From NCBI GenBank assembly GCA_903900265.1, contig CAIUMM010000026.1, positions 124,001-188,000 of the forward strand: a stretch of DNA of 64,000 nt, read 5' to 3'. The position numbers and the translations under genes are program-made. Shown one piece after another: positions 52,005-61,243 of this stretch (position 1 is the first letter of the stretch; each line of letters begins with the position of its first letter). The notes below the pieces were generated by a model. The model saw only the letters and a list, made by a program, of their open reading frames with translations, did not search any database and was not told the origin of the DNA. The stretch comes from an uncultured Pseudomonadota bacterium (GTDB lineage: Bacteria; Myxococcota_A; UBA796; SXON01).

Positions 52005-53891
52005 ATGCTCTTTCTTGTGATCGGCTCCCTTATCGACAAGTACGAGGTCCTCCAGAAGCTAGGCGAGGGGGCGACTGCGACCGTGTATCGGGGGCGCCAC
52101 CTCGCGATCGGGAATGACGTCGCGATAAAGGTTCTACATCCTCACTTATCGGCGTCGAAACGCTATCGGGAGCGCTTCAATCGGGAGGCGCGGGCGGTAG
52201 GCCGGTTGTCGCATCCGAACATTGTGTCGATCCTCGATTATTCAGGGCAGTCGGCGGACGATTGCTACATCGTCACCGAGCTGGTCGACGGCGTCACCCT
52301 GCTGGGCTTGCTGCAAGAGCACGGCACGCTGCCGTCTGAGGTGGCCGCGGTGATCGGCATGGAGCTCTGCGGCGCGCTGGGCTTTGCGCACACGGCGCAG
52401 GTCATCCATCGGGACATCAAGCCTGAAAATGTGATGATTCGCCGGGATGGCAAGATAAAGCTGATGGATTTTGGCGTCGCGCGGGTGTTGGACGAGGGCT
52501 CGATCACCCTCGATGGCTCCTTGCTGGGCTCCCCCGCCTACATGAGCCCGCAGCAGGCCCAAGATCAGCCGCTGGACGGACGCAGCGACCTTTTTAGCCT
52601 TGGCACGGTGCTCTTTCACGCGGTCACCGGTCACGTCCCGTTTAGCGGTGGAAACACCAGCGTCATCCTGAAGAACATCATTGATGGAAACCGACCGGAC
52701 GTGCTGGAGCTGGCGCCTGGCGCCTCTCCGGCCTTTGCCGCGGTGGTGGACACGCTGCTGCAGGGTCGGCCGGATGACCGATACGCCAACGCGGACGCGG
52801 CGCGGGCGGCGTTGTTGGCCACGCTGACCGAGGTGGAGCTGACGCTGGATCACCCCGCGCTTCAAGTGGCCCAGTACCTGCTGAACCCCGAAGGCTGCGC
52901 CGCTGCGATCCGCGCGCACCTCGAACCGGTGTTGCTGCGAAAGGGCAAGGAGCGCTTGGCTGCGGGCGATCACCTCGGCGCGCTGCAGCTGTTCAATCGA
53001 CTGTTGGCGTTGGATGAAAATAATGCCGAGGTCCTCTCGCTGATTCAGGCGTTGCATCAACCGGCGTCGAGCGCAGAGCCGCCGCGCCGCTGGGTCGCGT
53101 TGGGGGCGTGCGCGTTGGCGCTGATCGGCGCGCTGGGGGTGTGGGGGCTGAGCGCGCTGGATGCGTCTCCCGCGTCCTCACCGGCTGTGGAGGCGGCGGC
53201 TTTGGACGAGTCGCCGATGCCGACCGCGCCCACGGTTGTTGCCGATGCGAGCGGTGCAACGTCCCCCTCCGCGCAGCCTGTGACCGCGGCGGTCTCGGTC
53301 GCCGGCCCCGCGTCTGTGCCTCGGCCGCGTGCGGTGAACCTGCCCCTCGCGCCTTCGTCGGTCACCGCGGCGGTCGCGCCCCCGGTGAGCGTCCCGGCGG
53401 CTCCCTCTGCGGGCGTCGCCCCTTCGGCGGGAGCGCTGATCATCCGGCAAGATGCGCCAGTCGACGTGTACATCGACGGGAAGATGGTCGGAAGTCAACA
53501 CAACCGCACGCCATCGACGGACTGGGTGGCCATCGCCCGTTCGCCGCTGTCGGTCCCCGCTGGCCGCCACACCGTCACGCTCAAGAACCCCTACGCCGAG
53601 GACTGGCAGCAGGAATTCGAGATATCTGCGGGGCAGACCCTCGAAATCCCCGCTCGGCTGGAACGTAAGAAGGTGACCGTCGTGATTCATCCGGACATGC
53701 CGGGAGACTGCACCTACAGCGTCGGCACCATCCCCTATGGTCCGGTCGCGAAGCTGGGCCAGTTTGAGCTCCCCGATCCTCCGCCCGGTACGCAGATGGT
53801 GTTCCTGTGTGGCTCCCGAAAGATCGTCGCGACCTTGCCGCCTACCCACGGCGGCGAGACCATCATCGTGCCCGTTTCGGTGGCGCCATGA
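52005..53891 (+). CDS. Ser/Thr protein kinase with transmembrane segment and PEGA-like extracytoplasmic domain
   Basis: 628 residues from the ATG at 52005; a GTG at 52017 (MIGSLIDKYEVLQK) is a possible alternative and there is no clear SD for either. Kinase motifs: LGEGATATVYRGRH, VAIKVLHPHL, HRDIKPENVMI, MDFGVARVL and GSPAYMSPQQAQ; the active site is intact. A membrane span lies at about 363-382 (WVALGACALALIGALGVWGL), then a Pro/Ala/Val-rich linker and, from about 478, a PEGA-type domain (LIIRQDAPVDVYIDGKMVG) that in other kinases faces the periplasm. It would sense the envelope and phosphorylate cytoplasmic targets. The two genes that follow encode lipoproteins. Confidence 0.92.
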   Translation: MLFLVIGSLIDKYEVLQKLGEGATATVYRGRHLAIGNDVAIKVLHPHLSASKRYRERFNREARAVGRLSHPNIVSILDYSGQSADDCYIVTELVDGVTLLGLLQEHGTLPSEVAAVIGMELCGALGFAHTAQVIHRDIKPENVMIRRDGKIKLMDFGVARVLDEGSITLDGSLLGSPAYMSPQQAQDQPLDGRSDLFSLGTVLFHAVTGHVPFSGGNTSVILKNIIDGNRPDVLELAPGASPAFAAVVDTLLQGRPDDRYANADAARAALLATLTEVELTLDHPALQVAQYLLNPEGCAAAIRAHLEPVLLRKGKERLAAGDHLGALQLFNRLLALDENNAEVLSLIQALHQPASSAEPPRRWVALGACALALIGALGVWGLSALDASPASSPAVEAAALDESPMPTAPTVVADASGATSPSAQPVTAAVSVAGPASVPRPRAVNLPLAPSSVTAAVAPPVSVPAAPSAGVAPSAGALIIRQDAPVDVYIDGKMVGSQHNRTPSTDWVAIARSPLSVPAGRHTVTLKNPYAEDWQQEFEISAGQTLEIPARLERKKVTVVIHPDMPGDCTYSVGTIPYGPVAKLGQFELPDPPPGTQMVFLCGSRKIVATLPPTHGGETIIVPVSVAP

Positions 53892-53953
53892 CATGGATGT
53901 CGCAGAGGGGCGAATCGCGCTTCGCCGCAGGGCGCGCCGGGGGCACGAAGATC

Positions 53954-54379
53954 ATGACCAGCACAGCGTGTTCGCGTAGATGGCCCGGACCTTGCTTATT
54001 GGCTGGCATGTCTGTTTCCCTCCTCACCACCCTCTCTGGATGTCTGGACTTCCGGCCCGTGCCTTGGCAGGAGCCCAACGCCTCCCCCGAAATGCGCACC
54101 GTGTACCCGGACGCGGACACCACGGTCTCGATCACGGCGCAGGGGGCGCAGGCCGTTGGGGTGATCGTCGAGGATGAGGACACGGTCACGTTCATCTGGT
54201 CGCTGTCCCGCGATGGCTACGTCGGAACCGCAACCCCGATCCCCGCGAGCGAGCACGCGCAAGGAAGCCAGATCAAGCTGGCGTATGACCCGGGGCTCGA
54301 TGGGCAGACGTTGACCTGCGTGGTGTCGGACGGCCTGTCCGAGGATCTGACCTTTCGTTGGCAGTTGGAGGTGCTGTAA
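53954..54379 (+). CDS. Small lipoprotein
   Basis: 141 residues if started at the ATG 53954; a GTG/ATG further upstream and an ATG at 54009 (MSVSLLTTLSGCLDF) are also in frame, and the last gives the shortest signal peptide. The lipobox is LSGC. The mature part (VIVEDEDTVTFIWSLSRDGY, QTLTCVVSDGLSEDLTFRWQ) has the shape of an Ig-like beta sandwich. The stop overlaps the next gene's ATG (TAATG). Function unknown. Confidence 0.7.
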   Translation: MTSTACSRRWPGPCLLAGMSVSLLTTLSGCLDFRPVPWQEPNASPEMRTVYPDADTTVSITAQGAQAVGVIVEDEDTVTFIWSLSRDGYVGTATPIPASEHAQGSQIKLAYDPGLDGQTLTCVVSDGLSEDLTFRWQLEVL

Positions 54380-55956
54380 TGCGTACCATTTCAGGACTTT
54401 TGGCCTTCGGCTTTGTGTTCGGCCTTGCCGGTTGCTCGGCGGGGCTCGATATGGCCTTGGAGACGGGCGCCACCACGTTCGAGCCCGGCACGCTCATCGC
54501 GCATGTGTACCCGACGTCCGACTCCGGTCTGCTGCCTCAGACCTTCGTGGTCGTTCCGCAGGTGGACGGCTACGGCTTCATCGACCTCGATCTGGCCCAA
54601 ACGGTCAACTTGACTGGAACGCTGACCGCGCTGCTCTCGCACCCGTGGAACGCGGTCAACGCGCCCACCACGGCGGAGCCGTTCGCTGGCAGCATCCAGG
54701 TGGTCAAGCCCGGCACGGTGCAGAGCGCGGCGGTGCGCCCCGACAGCGAGGGCCTGTTCTCGTTGCAGGTCCCTGCGGGGCCCGGCTACCAGCTGTACTT
54801 GACCCCCGATGACCCCACGATCTCTCCCGCCTCCGGAGAGGCGGGCTTGAACTTCGGCGGGGACCAAGACCTCAGCCGCGAGATCGCAGCGGGCGTGCCG
54901 ATCTTTGGCCGGATCACCGCAGCAGGCGTTGGGGTGGGCTCGGCGCCGCTGGCGCTGACCCGCTTGGAGCCGGGCCCGCAAGCCACCTCGGCGGCGTTCT
55001 ACACCGACGACGACGGCTGGTTCGTGGCGCGGGCACCTGGGCCGGGCTCCTACGTGATTACGGTTCAATCTGGACTCTCTGTGGCAGGTGCGGTCCTGCC
55101 CAGCGCGCAAGGGTTTGTCACCGTCGCCGAGGACGGCGGATCGGTGAACATCGATCTCGGCAAGCTGGCCGCTGCGGTGCTCACCGGCACGATCGTGGAC
55201 GAAGCGGGGGACCCGGTGCGGGACGCGCAGGTCAAGCTGCGGTCGTCGACGCTCGATGACGTGTCGGGCTCGGTCGAGGTCACCGCAACTACGGACGCCA
55301 ACGGCAGCTACGTCGCTCGCTTGATCCCCGGGCAGTTTACGGCCGAGGTGTTGCCGGCCTACGAGTCGACCTGGAGCCCGACGTCGGTGCCGATGCGGGT
55401 GGAAGCCGGATCCAACGACATGGGCATCATCGCGCTCTCCGGATGGCAGACCGTCAACGGGGTGGTGAACCTCCCCGGTGGCGGACAGGCAGCGAACGTC
55501 TCAGTCACCGCGACTCAGGTGGGCTGGTCGAACTACGCGTACTCCACGACGACCGACGCCCTCGGAGCGTACACCTTGAACCTCCCTGCGACCGACTTCG
55601 CGGTGGAGTGCTCTCCCGCGAGCGACAGCGGAGCGGCGGTCACCCGCGTGGATCTGCCGCTCGGGGGTGACCCCTCGATCATGCTCGTGGCCGGCGCGCT
55701 GGTTCAAGGCGTCGTGAAGAGCGAGGCCGGGGTGACCGCCTACGCCGTCATCGAGATCCGCGACGCGGCGACCGACAGCGTCCTGGGCACCGCGATGTCC
55801 GGGGACGACGGCACGTTCAGCCTGTCGGTCGACCTGCCGACGGAGCCCATCGAGGGAGCGGGCGACACTGGCGATACCGGGGACACCGGCGGCGATACTG
55901 GGGACACCGGCGGCGATACTGGAACCGACACCGGAGCGGCCGACACCGGTGCGTGA
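54379..55956 (+). CDS. Lipoprotein with carboxypeptidase-regulatory-like repeats and Asp-Thr-Gly tail
   Basis: 525 residues from the ATG at 54379, with GGAGG seven bases upstream. The signal peptide ends in LAGC. Several beta-sandwich units follow with the CarboxypepD-regulatory/Big-like pattern: LTGTIVDEAGDPVRDAQVKL, TATTDANGSYVARLIPGQF, VNGVVNLPGGGQAANVSVT, TDALGAYTLNLPA. The last about 30 residues are a GDTGDTGDTGGDTGDTGG-type repeat, a low-complexity end common on exported proteins of Myxococcota. It is probably at the cell surface, in an operon with the PEGA kinase. The receptor or ligand is unknown. Confidence 0.85.
   Translation: MRTISGLLAFGFVFGLAGCSAGLDMALETGATTFEPGTLIAHVYPTSDSGLLPQTFVVVPQVDGYGFIDLDLAQTVNLTGTLTALLSHPWNAVNAPTTAEPFAGSIQVVKPGTVQSAAVRPDSEGLFSLQVPAGPGYQLYLTPDDPTISPASGEAGLNFGGDQDLSREIAAGVPIFGRITAAGVGVGSAPLALTRLEPGPQATSAAFYTDDDGWFVARAPGPGSYVITVQSGLSVAGAVLPSAQGFVTVAEDGGSVNIDLGKLAAAVLTGTIVDEAGDPVRDAQVKLRSSTLDDVSGSVEVTATTDANGSYVARLIPGQFTAEVLPAYESTWSPTSVPMRVEAGSNDMGIIALSGWQTVNGVVNLPGGGQAANVSVTATQVGWSNYAYSTTTDALGAYTLNLPATDFAVECSPASDSGAAVTRVDLPLGGDPSIMLVAGALVQGVVKSEAGVTAYAVIEIRDAATDSVLGTAMSGDDGTFSLSVDLPTEPIEGAGDTGDTGDTGGDTGDTGGDTGTDTGAADTGA
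55861..55950. repeat. Asp-Thr-Gly-encoding tandem repeat
   Basis: A run of 9-base (GAYACYGGN-type) units with 12-base variants encodes GDTG/GGDTG repeats at the C-terminus of the lipoprotein gene. It is in frame throughout, so copy-number change would alter tail length without a frameshift. Such tails are frequent in surface proteins of this lineage and are of unknown function. Confidence 0.8.
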
Positions 55957-55986
55957 CTGCGCTCGCGGCTGTAGGCGGGCTACACT

Positions 55987-57371
<1,385 letters not shown>

Positions 57372-57375
<4 letters not shown>

Positions 57376-58259
57376 CCCCGCGGGTCCGTGTAGTCGCTGC
57401 GGCGGCGCTGCTGATCGGCGCGCTCGTGCTCAGCTATGGTCTCGTCTTCCGAACCGGGGTCGCCGGCGATCTCGACGCGGGCGAGCGGGCGGTCGCCAGT
57501 GGGCGTCCCGATCTGGCCGAGGCTGCGTTCCGCCGGGTGCTCTCTGCGGAGCCTGAAAACGAGCAGGCGATGTACGGCATCGGCTGGGCGTGGCACATGG
57601 GCGGACAAGACGATCAGGCCCGCGAGGCCTTCAACCTGCTGCAAGAGATACACCCCGACAGTCCGCTCGGCTACAAGGGCCTCGGCAGCGTCTGGATGGG
57701 CGAGGGCAACACCAAAGAGGCACGACGCTCGTTCGAGCGCGCGCTGGAGCTGGCGGTAAACCGGCAGGACTACGACACGGTGCCGATCGAGAACAGCCTC
57801 GCGCTGGTCGATCTCTCGAGTCGCAACGGGGAGGCCGCGCTCGCGGCATACGACGCGCTCACCACCAAGCACCCCGAGCGCGCCGAGTTTCAGCTCGGGC
57901 GCGCGGAGGCCTTGCTGATGCTGGGCCGCAACGACGATGCGCGCACGGCCGCCGATGCCGCGGTCAGCCATGCTCCCGATGACGGCGTGGTGCGCGCGAA
58001 CAGCCTAGTGACGCGGGCCCGGGCGCTGCTGGCCGCGAGCGGCGGACGCGTGAACGCCGCTGACTGCAAAGGCACGGCCACGCCGGTCTATGCGTGGCTG
58101 GACGCCGCGGATCATGACCTCGACCTCGCCGAGTCGCTGGGCGTCGCGGTGCCCTCCATCCCCAACGTGCGGCGCAGCATCCGGGAGCGCCGCGGCGGAG
58201 TGGATGACACCTGCCCTGGACTACGCGCCATCGCGGTGCCGGCGGGAACAGGCAATTAG
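57372..58259 (+). CDS. Membrane-anchored TPR protein
   Basis: 295 residues. The ATG at 57372 overlaps the regulator stop by four bases. An N-terminal hydrophobic stretch (VVAAAALLIGALVLSYGLVF) is a signal anchor. TPR units follow (VASGRPDLAEAAFRRVLSA, YGIGWAWHMGGQDDQAREAF, LGSVWMGEGNTKEARRSFERA, EALLMLGRNDDARTAADAAV). Its place between the regulator and the minor pilins suggests a role in pilus assembly (PilF/PilW-type adaptors are TPR lipoproteins), but it lacks a lipobox, so this is inference. Confidence 0.78.
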
Positions 58260-58266
58260 TTCCCAA

Positions 58267-58285
58267 GTGGGCAAAATTTTCCCAC
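58267..58285. promoter_or_regulatory. Inverted repeat before the pilin cluster
   Basis: GTGGGCAAAATTTTCCCAC is a near-perfect palindrome (GTGGG and CCCAC around CAAAATTTT) 66 bases upstream of the first pilin gene, in the only AT-rich spot of that gap. It could be a regulator-binding site or a weak hairpin; no T-run follows. Function is not shown. Confidence 0.35.
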
Positions 58286-58350
58286 GATCAACTGCAGGAA
58301 TGGGCAAGAGTCTGGGTTCAGACGCCTCTGCTTTGGGGTATGCTTCTTGC

Positions 58351-59076
58351 ATGTTTGGTGGCCGTGGCCCACGCGTTCTTCGTACCTGTCGTCTGCTCTC
58401 CGACCGTCGTCCCGGTCGGCGGGGTGGGCACACGCTCGTCGAGATCGTCATGGCCCTCGCGGTCCTCGCGATCCTCGTCGCGCTTGGGGTCTCCAGTGCT
58501 CGGGATCAAATCGGGCAGTTTCGTCTCATGAGCGCCGCCCGCCTCTTTCAGTCGGACGTGCAGAGCCTTCGTGCGCTCGCCGTCGCCGAGAATCGCGAAG
58601 CGCGCGTCGTCATCGCTGAATCGGACGCCAGCTTGAACCCCGCCGAAGCCCAGGTAGGGATGTGGCTGCTTCAGATCGGGGACAAGTCGCGCGGCAGCAC
58701 CGTTTGGGACACGCTCCCGATCGATGAAGACGGCGTAGCGGACGGCAGTCAGGGCGAGCGCAGCCTCGACGTGGATGGTTCAGAGGAGCGGCCCGGCATC
58801 AGCCTCGCTACGCCGCCGCCGCTCTCCGGACCGGGGCTGGGGAATCAGGACACCATCGTCTTTTCGCCGCGCGGTTTCATCGCAAACCCGATCGGCGACT
58901 TCGTAGACGGCTTTATCAGCGTCGAATTCGTGAACAAGCGTGGCCGCACCTCGGACGGCAGCGCGCCGCGGGTGCGGTTGCGCATCGCGCGCGGCGGACT
59001 CGCACACATGGAAACTTCAGAAGCCACCGGGCTCGCAGATGGCAGCGTCGGTGCTGGGGGGACAACGGTTCAATGA
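58351..59076 (+). CDS. Type IV pilin-like minor pseudopilin (FimT/GspH type)
   Basis: 241 residues from the ATG at 58351. The prepilin processing site is RRGG|HTLVEIVMALAVLAIL, with Glu5 conserved but position 1 His rather than the usual Phe. The hydrophobic helix is followed by a globular domain with the FimT-like block (SAARLFQSDVQSLRALAVA). It would be assembled at the pilus tip or as an assembly primer. It heads a four-gene series with overlapping starts (ATGA). An upstream ATG at 58300 gives a longer leader; 58351 is preferred. Confidence 0.85.
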   Translation: MFGGRGPRVLRTCRLLSDRRPGRRGGHTLVEIVMALAVLAILVALGVSSARDQIGQFRLMSAARLFQSDVQSLRALAVAENREARVVIAESDASLNPAEAQVGMWLLQIGDKSRGSTVWDTLPIDEDGVADGSQGERSLDVDGSEERPGISLATPPPLSGPGLGNQDTIVFSPRGFIANPIGDFVDGFISVEFVNKRGRTSDGSAPRVRLRIARGGLAHMETSEATGLADGSVGAGGTTVQ

Positions 59077-59582
59077 AGGTTGATCGCCAAATCACGCGTC
59101 GTTCGCGTTTGGGCTTCACGCTCATTGAGGTCATGATCGCGTCCGCGATCCTCGGTCTTTCTCTGGTGGTGATGTTCGGTTTCCACAGCCAGGCCGTGCG
59201 CTCGAACATGAACGCCCATCGCATGACCGACTGCACCTACCTCGCGCAGTCGCGGCTGGAGGGGCTGCTCGCAGAGGATTGGACCAGCAGCACCTCGCCG
59301 ACCGACCTGCAGGATCTGGGCGCCGACGCGTCTACGGTCGGAGAGCTGGATGACTTCGAGCACCCCGGCACGGTCTCGTTGGTGAACGCCGCCAATGATA
59401 CGGACGTCACGCACGGCGCGTTGATGTACCAGGTCAGCTGGGATGTCGAAGGCATGGGCGGCACCACGGCGACGACCGACGACTGGCTGCGCATTCGCGT
59501 TCGTTGCACCTACCCCGACTCGCAGTTCAACACCGAGCACGCCGCTACGATATCCAGCTATCGGTTCAGGGATTCGATATGA
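59073..59582 (+). CDS. Minor pilin PilV-like
   Basis: 169 residues. Type IV prepilin leader with site RRSRLG|FTLIEVMIASAILG, so position 1 is Phe and Glu5 is present. The rest (AHRMTDCTYLAQSRLEGLLA, MYQVSWDVEGMGG) matches the PilV/GspI-type minor pilins. Starts inside the previous gene (ATGA) and is itself overlapped by the next. A minor component of the pilus tip complex is the likely role. Confidence 0.9.
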   Translation: MKVDRQITRRSRLGFTLIEVMIASAILGLSLVVMFGFHSQAVRSNMNAHRMTDCTYLAQSRLEGLLAEDWTSSTSPTDLQDLGADASTVGELDDFEHPGTVSLVNAANDTDVTHGALMYQVSWDVEGMGGTTATTDDWLRIRVRCTYPDSQFNTEHAATISSYRFRDSI

Positions 59583-60679
59583 CCCGCACGCCGCTCAAAC
59601 GCCGGTTTCTGGCTCGCGCCGCGCGCTCCGTGCGTCGCGGCTTTACGCTGGTGGAGCTGATGATCGCGCTCGCGATCGGCGCCTTCGTCGTGGCCGCGCT
59701 CTACTCGCTGTTCATCGGGCAAATGCGGCAGTTCATGTACCAGGACGCGCAGATGGAGATGCACCAGAACATGCGTCTGGGCATGGACATCTTGTCGCGT
59801 TCGGCGCGGATGGCAGGCTACGGCACCGGCACGTTGACCCGCGGTCCATTCGGGGACGGCGGCGATTCAAACGCCACCTTGTCCGCGGTTATTTCCTATG
59901 ATGGCGCGGGTCCGAACGGCTCGGATGCGATCACGCTGGTCTCGATGGATCCGGCGTTGGTGTTCAACACCTATGAGACCGCTCCTCCGGCGTGCTCCTC
60001 CACCGAGCTGCACTTTGTACCCGGCGTGAACGACAACGCCACGAAGCTAGCGCAGCTGGAGAGTCAGGAGATGCTCCTCTGCGTGGACTACGCTGGAATT
60101 GGCCAGTTCACCAGCTACATGTGGAGCCTGACCGCGGCGCCGGACGTCACGAACGGCATCGTGTCCATCGCCGATGGCACCTCGTTCTCGGACTTCGTCG
60201 CGAATTGCAGCGGAACAGCGAACCTGCCGATGATCATGACCTGCTCGCGCGCCGAGGTCGCGACCTTCTACATCGACGCCAACGACTCAGATGGCATTGG
60301 CTCGGGGAGCGCAGACCACCCCGTGCTCATGATGGATCTCGACTTTGAATCTCCCGATGCCGACGACATCCCAGTGGTCGACAACGTCGAAGACTTCCAG
60401 CTCGCGTATTGCGTCCGTCCTTCCGGCTCGACGACAGAGTGTCAGGATGGCGGATCCGATTGGCAGGACTCGATCACCTCCGCCGATGTGCAGAACTTGT
60501 ACATGATCCGCATGACGCTGGTGGTGCGGTCCTCGCGGCCCGAGCTGACGCGCATTCACGAAGATGCGCCGTTCGCGGTAGAGAACAACACGCCGTCCGC
60601 CACGACGGATCACTACTACCGCCAGATCCTGACCACGCGCGTCGCGGTGCGTAACCTTCGTATCCAGGCGAACCTATGA
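59579..60679 (+). CDS. Minor pilin PilW-like
   Basis: 366 residues from the ATG at 59579 (overlaps the preceding TGA). Prepilin site RRG|FTLVELMIALAIGAFV with Glu5; then EMHQNMRLGMDILSRSARMAGYG, the conserved block of PilW. The globular C-terminal part includes TVVRSSRPEL-like strands (MTLVVRSSRPELTRIHEDA). Length is typical. It is part of the PilV-PilW-PilX-PilY1 set that primes pilus assembly. Confidence 0.92.
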   Translation: MTRTPLKRRFLARAARSVRRGFTLVELMIALAIGAFVVAALYSLFIGQMRQFMYQDAQMEMHQNMRLGMDILSRSARMAGYGTGTLTRGPFGDGGDSNATLSAVISYDGAGPNGSDAITLVSMDPALVFNTYETAPPACSSTELHFVPGVNDNATKLAQLESQEMLLCVDYAGIGQFTSYMWSLTAAPDVTNGIVSIADGTSFSDFVANCSGTANLPMIMTCSRAEVATFYIDANDSDGIGSGSADHPVLMMDLDFESPDADDIPVVDNVEDFQLAYCVRPSGSTTECQDGGSDWQDSITSADVQNLYMIRMTLVVRSSRPELTRIHEDAPFAVENNTPSATTDHYYRQILTTRVAVRNLRIQANL

Positions 60680-61236
60680 ACACCTTGCAGCTCGATTCTG
60701 GTCACCGCTCGCGCAGCTTGCGTAGGCGGGGCGCTCGTGACGGATACGTCATGTTGATCGCGATGATCTTGATGGCGGTGCTCGCTGTCATCGGCGCGAC
60801 GTCGCTGTCGATCGCCGGCGTCGATCAGCGCATCGCGGTGCACAACATGCGCCACATGACCATCACCGACACGGCGGACGCTGGCACCGCTCACGCTCGT
60901 TACACCTTGATGTTTGACGACCCGGTTAACGAAGGCTGGGACACCGCGACCGAAGTCACCTTCGTCACCCGCGAGGACGCCGACCCGATGTTCGAGGGCA
61001 TCAGCTTCCCGGTCACTCAGGGCAACTATTGGGTGGATGCAGACTACTTGAAGTGCTCGAACCCGCCTCCCGGTTACAGCACAGAGGCTGGAAACACCGC
61101 GTTCCGATCCGATTTCTGGAACATGACCGCGCAGGCCGAATTCATGGATAGCTCCTGGACCGACATGAACCCCACCCGCTCCACCGTGATGGCGACCCTG
61201 CGCAAGGTCGTCCCTGGTGGTTGCAAGATTCGCTGA
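60676..61236 (+). CDS. Minor pilin PilX-like
   Basis: 186 residues. The N-terminus has the leader ending in RRRGARDG|YVMLIAMILMAVLAVIG, without Glu5, as expected for PilX/GspK-type minor pilins that cap the complex. The following segment (RIAVHNMRHMTITDTADAGTA) matches the PilX pattern. It overlaps pilW (ATGA) and precedes the pilY1 gene by 7 bases. Length is usual. Confidence 0.86.
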   Translation: MNTLQLDSGHRSRSLRRRGARDGYVMLIAMILMAVLAVIGATSLSIAGVDQRIAVHNMRHMTITDTADAGTAHARYTLMFDDPVNEGWDTATEVTFVTREDADPMFEGISFPVTQGNYWVDADYLKCSNPPPGYSTEAGNTAFRSDFWNMTAQAEFMDSSWTDMNPTRSTVMATLRKVVPGGCKIR

Positions 61237-61243
61237 GGTGACC

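Noticed and set aside
58336-58351. Match to a sigma-54 -24/-12 promoter (GGGTATGCTTCTTGCA)
   Set aside because: It overlaps the start codon of the first pilin gene, so transcription would start inside the coding region; no later start codon precedes the prepilin site.
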